Translations under genes and position numbers: made by a program | Shown: positions 56,975-64,000 of the stretch, one piece after another | Numbering within the stretch: the first letter of the stretch is position 1 | Layout: every line of letters starts with the position of its first letter | Notes under the pieces: model-generated | The model's input: only the letters and a program-made list of their open reading frames with translations | The model's database searches: none | Told to the model about the DNA's origin: nothing | Assembly: GCF_012516315.1 (NCBI RefSeq) | Contig: NZ_CP051185.1 | Location: forward strand, 579,459 to 643,458 | Origin: Limnospira fusiformis SAG 85.79 | GTDB lineage: Bacteria; Cyanobacteriota; Cyanobacteriia; Cyanobacteriales; Microcoleaceae | DNA: 64,000 bases | Reading direction: 5' to 3'

Positions 56975-59900
56975 TTAGGCGCTAAAATACTTAGCCGCTG
57001 GGTGGTAAGTGATAATCGCAGTAGTAGACTGTTCCGGGTAAAGCTGTTCACTTTCATCCATATATAAACCAATCACCTCTGCTTTCAACAGATCTAACTG
57101 TTTATATTGGTCTTGCATATTCGGACAAGCCGGATAGCCGAAACTGTAACGGGAACCTCGATAACGCTGCTTGAGGATATCGCGAATATTATCAGCATCC
57201 TCCCCACCAAAACCTAACTCGCGGCGAATGCGCGCGTGTAACCATTCTGCCATAGCTTCAGCCGTTTGTACTGCCATACCATGAAAATACAAATAATTGG
57301 TATAATCATCAGCAGCAAATAGCTTCTGGGCGTAATCTGTCGCGATTTGTCCGACGGTAACCGCGTGCATCGGAAAAACGTCCATTTGACCGCTATCTTT
57401 AGGGGCGAAAAAGTCAGCAATACAGAGGCGACGACCAGACCGCTGGCGGGGAAATTCAAAACTGGTAATTGGTTCGGAAATTTCTCCTGCCTTAATTTTT
57501 TCGGGGTCATAAATTAACAGCGTGTTCCCTTCCGACTGACAGGGGAAATAACCATACACGGCGCGGGGGTGGAGTAGGTTTTCGCTAATAATTCGCTGTT
57601 TCCACTCTGCCAAAATTGGATAAACTTTAGCTTCTAAAAACTGGTTATATTCTGACCTGGGCTGTCCTTGGGGTTTACGGAACTGCCATTGTCCGGCGGT
57701 TAGGGCTTGTAAATCCAAATACCAGAATAATTCATCAAAGGGCATATCCGCAGGTTCCAGAACTTTTACGCCCCAGAATGGCGGGGTAGGACGGTCTATA
57801 TCTACGGCTACGGCTTCGGAACGTCGGGTATCTACTACTTTGGGGGTGTCAGGTTCTGGCTGGTCTGGTTGTGCTGACTGTTGATTATCACCATTAGCCG
57901 TGATGGTTTCATCTTCGACAAATTCATCTAAAAAGCCTTTGAAATCTTCCCATTTTCCGGATTTCTTGGCTGGCATCAATTTATCCATAAAGGTGAGATC
58001 GGAAAAGGCATCTTTCCCATAAATGACCCGCCCTTTATAGGTGTTTTGACAGTCTTCATAGACAAATTTGGAGGTTAAAGCCGCACCGCCTAAAATCACG
58101 GGAACGGTAATTCCTTCTTGGTTGAATACCTCTAAGTTATCTTTCATAAAGGCGGTGGATTTTACCAGTAAACCACTCATGGCGATGCAGTCGGCGTTAT
58201 GTTCTCGGTAGGCGGCAATGATATTATCAACGGGTTGTTTAATGCCTAAGTTAACGACTTTATAACCGTTGTTAGAAAGGATGATATCAACTAGGTTTTT
58301 GCCGATGTCGTGAACATCTCCTTTAACTGTGGCAATTACAAAGGTTCCTTTGGCGTTATTTCCAGATTCGGATTTTTCCATAAACGGCTCTAGGTAAGCA
58401 ACCGCCGCCTTCATGGTTTGGGCGGACTGGAGAACAAAGGGTAATTGCATTTGACCAGACCCAAATAGTTCCCCGACAACTTTCATCCCGTCTAATAGGA
58501 AAATGTTAATAATATCTAGGGGTGGATACTTTTTGAGGGCTTCGGCGAGAGCATCTTCTAAGCCTATGCGTTCCCCATCAATGATATGCTGTTTGAGGCG
58601 TTCCTCAATTGGTAGATTAGCATCACCACTGCGATCGCGTTTAGTAGTTTTACCTTCAAATAGGGTGGTTAATTTAGTTAAGGGGTCGTAGGTACAAACA
58701 TCCCCATCAAACTGTCTTTGGTCATAAATCAAGTGGCGACAGACTTCTTGATGTTCGGGTTCAATTTTAGCCAGAGGTAGGATTTTATTAGCAGTCACAA
58801 TAGCCGAATCTAAACCTACGGCCATAGTTTCATGCAAAAACACTGAATTTAACACCTGTCGCGCCGCCGGGTTCAAACCAAAGGAAATATTAGATATTCC
58901 TAATAAAATATGGCAGCCGGGGAGTTCTTGGCGCATTTGGTTAATGGCTTCAATAGTGGCTTTCCCATTTTCGCGGTCTTCTTCAATTCCGGTAGAAATA
59001 GGTAAAGCTAGGGGGTCAAAAAAGATTTCGGTGGCGGCGATACCAAAGGCGATCGCATCATTATAAGCCCTTTTAGCGATCGCAAACTTTTTGGCGGCTG
59101 TCCGCGCCATTCCCTCCTCGTCAATGGTTCCCACCACCACACCAGCGCCGTATTTTTTCGCCAATTCCAACACCTTATAAAACCGAGGTTCCCCGTCTTC
59201 GTAGTTAGTAGAATTAAGTAAACATTTCCCCCCAGCGACCTTTAAGCCCGCCTCCATTTTTTCCCATTCCGTAGAATCCAACATCAGAGGTAAATTAACA
59301 TTAGTCACCAGTCGAGATACCAACTCGTGCATATCTCGGACTCCGTTGCGACCCACATAATCCACGTTCACATCAAGAATTTGCGCCCCTTCTTTCACCT
59401 GTGCTTTAGCGAGGGCGACCAAACCATCCCAGTCCTCGGCATTGAGTAAATCCCGGCATTTTTTAGACCCGCTGGCGTTGAGTCTTTCACCTACAATTAA
59501 AAACGAGTTTTCCTGTTCATAACTCACGGTACTGTAGATAGAAGCCGCCGAGGGTGTAATCTGAGGATGGCGAGGTTTTGGGGTCAAGGTTTGGGCAATT
59601 TCCGCCAAGGCTTTAATATGGTCAGGACGGGTTCCACAACAGCCGCCAATCACCTGTACTCCCAAATCTTCTATAAAGTGCATTAAAGCCATTTTTAACT
59701 CTAGGGGGGTGAGTTTATAATGAGCTTGACCGCCGACATTTTCCGGTAAACCAGCGTTAGGAATACAGGAGACCACAAAGGGGGAATGTTCTGATAAATA
59801 GGCGATGTGTTCCTTCATTAAATCGGGACCGGTGGCGCAGTTTAGTCCCAAAATATCGATTTTATAGGGTTCGAGAATAGTTAGGGCGGCGTTAATTTCG

Positions 59901-60520
59901 GAACCGACTAACATAGTTCCAAAAGCCTCCATAGTTACGGATACCATAATTGGTCGCCGTTCCCCTTTCATTTTAAATACTTCTTCGATACCATTAAGGG
60001 CGGCTTTAATTTGCAGGACATCCTGACAGGTTTCGACAATAAACAGGTCTACCCCACCATCAAATAAGCCTTCTGCTTGTTGACAAAAAGCACGTTCTAG
60101 GGTATCAAAATCAATATGTCCGAGGGTGGGGAGTTTAGTCCCCGGTCCCATGGAACCTGCCACAAAGCGAGGTTTTTCGGGGCTGGAAAATTCAGCAGTG
60201 ACGCTTTTAGCAAGTGTGGCGGCGGTTTTATTCAGTTGATAGGCTTGGTCGGCGAGGTCATATTCTGCTAAGACGATAGAAGTCCCCCCAAAGGTATCGG
60301 TTTCAATAACATCAGCGCCAGCTTGCAAAAATTGGCGGTGGACGGTAGCGACGGCTTCGGGTTTGGTATGGACGAGGTATTCGTTACAGCCTTCGTATTC
60401 TTTCCCCCCAAAGTCTTCGGCGGTGAGGTTTTGGACTTGTAGGTTAGTTCCCATTGCGCCATCAAAGATGATTACTGGACGTTGGGGACTGTGAAGGCGT
60501 TGTAAAAATAGGCTTTCCAT
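56975..60520 (-). CDS. metH: Cobalamin-dependent methionine synthase
   Basis: 1181 residues from the ATG at 60520 ([12 protein letters not shown]). The frame stays open to 60628, but that extension would overlap speE and lacks family residues. Modules in order: homocysteine/zinc domain ([10 protein letters not shown]; zinc Cys in [12 protein letters not shown] near 295), pterin-binding domain ([25 protein letters not shown]), B12 cap ([15 protein letters not shown]), B12-binding domain with [11 protein letters not shown] (cobalt His, about 735), and a C-terminal SAM-reactivation domain ([11 protein letters not shown]). It transfers the methyl group from methyl-THF to homocysteine. Its last codons are duplicated at 54758 and 55425. 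Confidence 0.97.
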   Translation of the reverse strand: MESLFLQRLHSPQRPVIIFDGAMGTNLQVQNLTAEDFGGKEYEGCNEYLVHTKPEAVATVHRQFLQAGADVIETDTFGGTSIVLAEYDLADQAYQLNKTAATLAKSVTAEFSSPEKPRFVAGSMGPGTKLPTLGHIDFDTLERAFCQQAEGLFDGGVDLFIVETCQDVLQIKAALNGIEEVFKMKGERRPIMVSVTMEAFGTMLVGSEINAALTILEPYKIDILGLNCATGPDLMKEHIAYLSEHSPFVVSCIPNAGLPENVGGQAHYKLTPLELKMALMHFIEDLGVQVIGGCCGTRPDHIKALAEIAQTLTPKPRHPQITPSAASIYSTVSYEQENSFLIVGERLNASGSKKCRDLLNAEDWDGLVALAKAQVKEGAQILDVNVDYVGRNGVRDMHELVSRLVTNVNLPLMLDSTEWEKMEAGLKVAGGKCLLNSTNYEDGEPRFYKVLELAKKYGAGVVVGTIDEEGMARTAAKKFAIAKRAYNDAIAFGIAATEIFFDPLALPISTGIEEDRENGKATIEAINQMRQELPGCHILLGISNISFGLNPAARQVLNSVFLHETMAVGLDSAIVTANKILPLAKIEPEHQEVCRHLIYDQRQFDGDVCTYDPLTKLTTLFEGKTTKRDRSGDANLPIEERLKQHIIDGERIGLEDALAEALKKYPPLDIINIFLLDGMKVVGELFGSGQMQLPFVLQSAQTMKAAVAYLEPFMEKSESGNNAKGTFVIATVKGDVHDIGKNLVDIILSNNGYKVVNLGIKQPVDNIIAAYREHNADCIAMSGLLVKSTAFMKDNLEVFNQEGITVPVILGGAALTSKFVYEDCQNTYKGRVIYGKDAFSDLTFMDKLMPAKKSGKWEDFKGFLDEFVEDETITANGDNQQSAQPDQPEPDTPKVVDTRRSEAVAVDIDRPTPPFWGVKVLEPADMPFDELFWYLDLQALTAGQWQFRKPQGQPRSEYNQFLEAKVYPILAEWKQRIISENLLHPRAVYGYFPCQSEGNTLLIYDPEKIKAGEISEPITSFEFPRQRSGRRLCIADFFAPKDSGQMDVFPMHAVTVGQIATDYAQKLFAADDYTNYLYFHGMAVQTAEAMAEWLHARIRRELGFGGEDADNIRDILKQRYRGSRYSFGYPACPNMQDQYKQLDLLKAEVIGLYMDESEQLYPEQSTTAIITYHPAAKYFSA

Positions 60521-60618
60521 AGGGGATTTAAAGATAGATTTTCTTTTAGATCGATTGGATATTATGGTTAAGATGCGATCGCAGCTATCCACTATTTTTA
60601 CACAGTTTTCGCCCAGAT

Positions 60619-61560
60619 TCACCCCCAATTATTTATCGAGTGATTTTGAGGGGGGTTGGCTAGGGTGTACACTTCGGTTTCAGATGCGATCGCATTTCGT
60701 AGGTAGGTAGGGATCTGAAATAATCCTAACAGAGTGTTTCCGTCTAACATCCTTAACCCTCCCTTCGTCTGGGTAGCTAATAACTGATTAACTGATTCCG
60801 GGTCAGGTCGGGAGGAAATCGGCTGTTTAGATGCTAACACAAACCCCCAAGGTTCTCCAAAACTGGGAACATCACTGCTATAGCTTTGGATATGGGGAAA
60901 TACTTGATTGATGGTATGGGCGACTTTTGTATGAAACCTCAATCCAGCTAACGCGGTTGAGCCAGCTTGTACTACTAGGAAACCATCGGGTTTCAGGACT
61001 CGCGCCATTTTGCTAAAATATTCTTGGGTAAACAGTTGAAAAGATGGTCCTGACTCTACCGGGTCGGACAGGTCAGAGATAATCACATCCCACTGTTGAG
61101 AACTGTTATCTAGGAAGTTAATCGCGTTGTCAATATTAACTGTGGTGCGGGGGTCATCAAAGGCGCGATCGCTCATTTCGGGTAAATAGTTTTTACAGGC
61201 TGCTACCACTTCTTGATCTAGGTCTACCATCACTACTTCTTTCACGGTATGCCAGCGCAACACTTCCCGCACAGTCGCACCTTCTCCACCTCCTAATATA
61301 AGAACTTTTTGGGGTTTCCCATGATAAATCAAGGCGGGTTGCACTAAGGGTTCATGATATAAAAATTCATCAACCATACATGATTGCAGTTTCCCGTCTA
61401 AAACCAAAACCCGACCATAAGATACGGTTTCTAAAATCTCCATTTTCTGATAGGCAGTCTGCTGAGAAAGTAGAACCCTGATGACACCGTGAGCATAAAT
61501 ATCCCAAGATGTTATATAATCACTAAGCCACAAGTCGGCTGCTATCCGACTACCCACCAT
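60619..61560 (-). CDS. speE: Spermidine synthase-like aminopropyltransferase
   Basis: 313 residues. SAM-like decarboxy-SAM site [16 protein letters not shown], acidic [10 protein letters not shown], and the catalytic loop [12 protein letters not shown] (Asp), plus YHEPLVQP. It transfers the aminopropyl group from decarboxylated SAM to putrescine or another polyamine. The active-site neighbourhood allows spermidine or thermospermine product; the choice cannot be read here. Good AAGGAGGAT before the ATG. metH follows 98 bases downstream on the same strand, and both genes depend on methionine/SAM. Confidence 0.88.
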   Translation of the reverse strand: MVGSRIAADLWLSDYITSWDIYAHGVIRVLLSQQTAYQKMEILETVSYGRVLVLDGKLQSCMVDEFLYHEPLVQPALIYHGKPQKVLILGGGEGATVREVLRWHTVKEVVMVDLDQEVVAACKNYLPEMSDRAFDDPRTTVNIDNAINFLDNSSQQWDVIISDLSDPVESGPSFQLFTQEYFSKMARVLKPDGFLVVQAGSTALAGLRFHTKVAHTINQVFPHIQSYSSDVPSFGEPWGFVLASKQPISSRPDPESVNQLLATQTKGGLRMLDGNTLLGLFQIPTYLRNAIASETEVYTLANPPQNHSINNWG

Positions 61561-61800
61561 GAGTTATCCTCCTTGTTTATGGGTCGAATCCCACAGTAAT
61601 TATAAATCATCTGATTTGGGTTCTGTGGTTAAATGGTCCAATCATAGGAATAGATCAGCCTGGGTATTTTTTGTTATGAATAGTGATTGCTCAGATGGCG
61701 CTATGTATCCCCCCAGTCCCTAGGTGACGGTGAAACCCAGCCTATATGACCATAGATAAACGTCATCATCTATGGTGGCATTGACAGCTAAAAAACCCGG

Positions 61801-62910
61801 CTACACAATGACTAAATTATCTCGATGTATGACAGTTTCCGCCCCATAATAACCGAGAATTTCGGGGATTTGTTCCGAGTGACAACCTTTAATTTTCTGC
61901 ATTTCGGAACTACTATAGTTAACTAAACCCCTGGCAAATTCTTGGCTTTCATTATCACATAATTGCACAGAATCATTAGGGTTAAATTCTCCCTCCACCC
62001 TGATAATTCCTGCGGCTAGGAGAGACTTTCCCCCCTCTTTAATAGCTTTAATTGCGCCGGGGTCAAGGTAAAGTTTACCCATAGGAACCAAGACATTAGC
62101 GATCCAGTGGCGACGGGAATTTACGGGGCGAGATTGAGGTTCAAATTGAGTACCGATCGCATCTCCGCTGAGAATTTTTTTAAGATTAGTAGGATGTTTA
62201 CCATCAGTAATGACAGTACGCACCCCGGAACTGGTAGCAATACGCGCCGCCTCAATTTTGGTAATCATCCCCCCAGTCCCCCAACTGCTGCGGGAGGAAC
62301 CTACCTCGACTTGAAATTCTTGTAACTGTTGAATATTAGTAACTAAATGAATGGGTTTAGCATGAGGGTTACTGCGAGGGTCGGCGGAATAAAGGCTTTC
62401 GACATCAGTTAACATAAATAGCCAATCTGCTTCTACTAAACTAGCCACTAAAGCCGATAAAGTATCATTATCCCCAAACCGTAATTCATCGACAGCGACG
62501 GTATCATTTTCATTGACAATAGGAATGACACCTAATTTGAGCAGTTGTTGAAAGGTATTATAAGCGTTGACATAGCCGCTGCGTTGCACTAAATCTCCGC
62601 GAGTTAGCAAGACTTGGGCGATGGGTTGTTTGAGGGTAGTAAATAAATCATCATAAACCCTAATCAAGCGCCCCTGTCCGACGGCGGCGACGGCTTGTTT
62701 AAGGGCGATCGCCCTAGGTCTTTCGGTTAATCCTAGGCGATCGCGTCCTACTCCCATCGCACCAGAGGACACCAAAACCACGCGATTTCCGTTTCTGCGT
62801 AGATCGGTTAAAGTCTCTACCAGAGTCGCCAAGGTTGACAGCGCCAAGTTTCCAGTTTCCGACTGGGTTAAACTGGAAGTACCAATTTTGACAACAATAG
62901 TACAGGTCAT
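61801..62910 (-). CDS. proB: Glutamate 5-kinase
   Basis: 369 residues. Amino-acid kinase domain starting [44 protein letters not shown] and [12 protein letters not shown], then a C-terminal PUA domain ([19 protein letters not shown]). It makes gamma-glutamyl phosphate, the first step of proline synthesis, and is normally feedback-inhibited by proline. The downstream yqeG-like gene is on the same strand but upstream in transcription; spacing 39 bases suggests co-transcription. Secure. Confidence 0.96.
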   Translation of the reverse strand: MTCTIVVKIGTSSLTQSETGNLALSTLATLVETLTDLRRNGNRVVLVSSGAMGVGRDRLGLTERPRAIALKQAVAAVGQGRLIRVYDDLFTTLKQPIAQVLLTRGDLVQRSGYVNAYNTFQQLLKLGVIPIVNENDTVAVDELRFGDNDTLSALVASLVEADWLFMLTDVESLYSADPRSNPHAKPIHLVTNIQQLQEFQVEVGSSRSSWGTGGMITKIEAARIATSSGVRTVITDGKHPTNLKKILSGDAIGTQFEPQSRPVNSRRHWIANVLVPMGKLYLDPGAIKAIKEGGKSLLAAGIIRVEGEFNPNDSVQLCDNESQEFARGLVNYSSSEMQKIKGCHSEQIPEILGYYGAETVIHRDNLVIV

Positions 62911-62949
62911 AATTGTTGAGGGGAGAGGGGGGGGGAGGTTTGGGAGTGG

Positions 62950-63465
62950 TTAACTTTTCAAAACAGCGCCAAAGAGTTTAGATATCCAAACTTCGATAGA
63001 TCTAGTTGAGAAAGATATACCAGTTTGCATGGGGTCCACCATGGGTTCCACTAGAATTGTAAACATTCCCAAACGGTTTCCCGCCAGAACATCGGTAAAT
63101 AGGCGATCGCCGACCATTGCAATTTGACCGGTGGGGATATCCATAGCATCGACCGCTTGACGAAGTTTCCGACGGGAGGGTTTAGCGGCGGCGTTAATGT
63201 ATGGTAAACCCAGGGCGTTAGCAATACCACTAATGCGAGTATTGCTGATATTGTTGCTAACTAACCAGAGGGAAAATAGGGGTCTAACATTTTCTACCCA
63301 CTCTCGCAACTCATCAGAGACTTCCTGGGTGGTGATAGGTACTAAAGTCTCATCGACATCTAACACCAGTCCTTTGAGATCATACTGATGAAGGATATCA
63401 GGTGTAAGCTGCATAATCGAGTCGCCCAGAACCAGATCCGGTTCTAAAAGTTTTCCCCAGGACAT
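62950..63465 (-). CDS. YqeG-family HAD-IIIA phosphatase
   Basis: 171 residues. HAD motif I LVLDVDETLVP (DxDxT), motif II WLVSNNI, Lys in AAKPSRRKLRQA and motif IV MVGDRLFTDVLAGNRLGM. This family includes bacterial YqeG and the phosphatidylglycerophosphate phosphatase of plants and yeast (Gep4/PGPP1), so a role in phosphatidylglycerol synthesis is a reasonable inference. It precedes proB by 39 bases on the same strand. The N-terminus begins MSWGKLLEPDLVLGDS, typical of cyanobacterial members. Confidence 0.88.
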   Translation of the reverse strand: MSWGKLLEPDLVLGDSIMQLTPDILHQYDLKGLVLDVDETLVPITTQEVSDELREWVENVRPLFSLWLVSNNISNTRISGIANALGLPYINAAAKPSRRKLRQAVDAMDIPTGQIAMVGDRLFTDVLAGNRLGMFTILVEPMVDPMQTGISFSTRSIEVWISKLFGAVLKS

Positions 63466-63525
63466 AGCTGATCGTAGAGTTGAACTCTACCATCCTACAT
63501 TAAAACAGAGTAACTCATGACATTT

Positions 63526-64000
63526 TTATTGATTAGCGAGTTGTCGTTCAACTTCTGCGATCGCCGCCTTATGTTCCTCTCCGGTGCGGCTAAAGATATG
63601 AGTACCATCATACCGAGCCATAAAATAGAGGTAATCTGTTTCGGCTGGATTTAGGGTAGCCTTTAAACTAGCCACACCTGGGGAGGCGATCGCTGTTGGT
63701 GGGAGTCCCACATTCAGATAAGTATTGTAAGGTCCCGGAGTTTCCACCTGTCTAAAAGTTAGAGGTTGGTCAACAGTTTGGCGAATCCCCAAACCATATT
63801 CTACCGTAGGATCTGCAGCCAATGGCATTCCCATTCTGAGGCGATTATGAAACACCCCAGAAATCAAATTCCGTTCATCAGCCACCACCGCCTCTTTTTC
63901 CACAATACTAGCCAGTGCTACCCATTCATTGAGATCGAGATTGTGTCTGTCTCGGCTTTGTTGATAAATTGGTAGCGCCACCCTTTCAAATTGAGTTAGC
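63526..64000 (-). CDS. mltG: Endolytic transglycosylase MltG, C-terminal part
   Basis: The frame is open to the window edge, so the N-terminal half is missing; 151 residues follow the in-frame GTG at 63981, plus a few more upstream (LTQFERVALPIYQ). The catalytic segment is WVALASIVEKEAV (Glu), then SGVFHNRLRMGMPLAADPTV, PYNTYLNVGLPPTAIASPG and the end LYFMARYDGTHIFSRTGEEH. MltG cleaves nascent peptidoglycan glycan strands at the inner membrane. It is next upstream to yqeG with a 60-base gap on the same strand. Confidence 0.93.
   Translation of the reverse strand, partial: LTQFERVALPIYQQSRDRHNLDLNEWVALASIVEKEAVVADERNLISGVFHNRLRMGMPLAADPTVEYGLGIRQTVDQPLTFRQVETPGPYNTYLNVGLPPTAIASPGVASLKATLNPAETDYLYFMARYDGTHIFSRTGEEHKAAIAEVERQLANQ

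Noticed and set aside
60521..60628. 36-residue N-terminal extension of MetH
   Set aside because: It overlaps speE and lacks homocysteine-domain sequence; the ATG at 60520 fits the family.
61561..61800. Cobalamin or SAM riboswitch controlling speE-metH
   Set aside because: That gap lies between proB and the speE leader; I see no B12-box or SAM-box core in the speE leader.

Overview
The window is a piece of a cyanobacterial chromosome. The evidence is an allophycocyanin-B subunit gene (apcD), a CURT1/CAAD-type thylakoid protein, many copies of the HIP1 octamer GCGATCGC, and families typical of filamentous Oscillatoriales: Calx-beta proteins, STAND ATPases, DICT domains and pentapeptide repeats. 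The gene set, the abundance of repeats and the transposon debris suggest an Arthrospira/Limnospira-like organism. That genus assignment is inference.

Layout. 1-2.0 kb: the end of a large Calx-beta/beta-helix surface protein. 2.3-4.4 kb: pnp. 4.5-5.5 kb: no intact gene, with a decayed tnpB. 5.5-8.7 kb: SNF2 helicase. 8.9-10.8 kb: phaA-phaB. 11.4-14.4 kb: a tectonin-repeat protein, apcD and a 23S rRNA methyltransferase. 14.6-17.2 kb: thiO cluster. 17.2-17.9 kb: a two-length tandem repeat array. 18.0-20.2 kb: a feo operon (split feoB plus feoA) behind a Fur-box-like site. 20.7-23.0 kb: two overlapping SGNH-family genes. 23.3-26.8 kb: mfd. 26.8-28.4 kb: a hairpin repeat array, a lone ABC ATPase and a second tnpB relic. 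28.4-31.5 kb: CurT-like gene, methyltransferase, protein kinase. 31.5-35.6 kb: two fermentation genes (Zn alcohol dehydrogenase, adhE). 36-42 kb: a short STAND ATPase, an S9 peptidase, a small secreted protein, glutathione reductase. 42.5-45.4 kb: a striking 26-copy, strictly 113-bp tandem array. 45.5-54 kb: a secreted GH39-like protein, pentapeptide proteins, a DICT-HD protein, a Ca-type P-ATPase, rhodanese, a small membrane protein. 54-61.6 kb: two SH3-like paralogues each preceded by a fragment of the metH 3' end, a structured-RNA candidate, a PEP-CTERM protein, metH, speE. 61.8-64 kb: proB, yqeG-like, and the end of mltG.

Functional groups. phaAB makes the PHB precursor, and adhE plus the Zn-ADH serve fermentation of stored carbon. 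The feo genes import Fe(II). metH and speE lie together and both relate to methionine/S-adenosylmethionine use. ApcD and the CurT-like protein belong to the photosynthetic apparatus.

The most unusual content is non-coding: a family of GGGGCGGGTT/AACCCGCCCC hairpin repeats that is single at some sites and amplified at two, a mixed 118/84-bp array, metH-tail relics that record a local duplication, and a highly structured stretch near 56 kb that resembles an orphan HEARO (IscB-associated) RNA. I found no tRNA, rRNA, CRISPR array or intact transposase gene.
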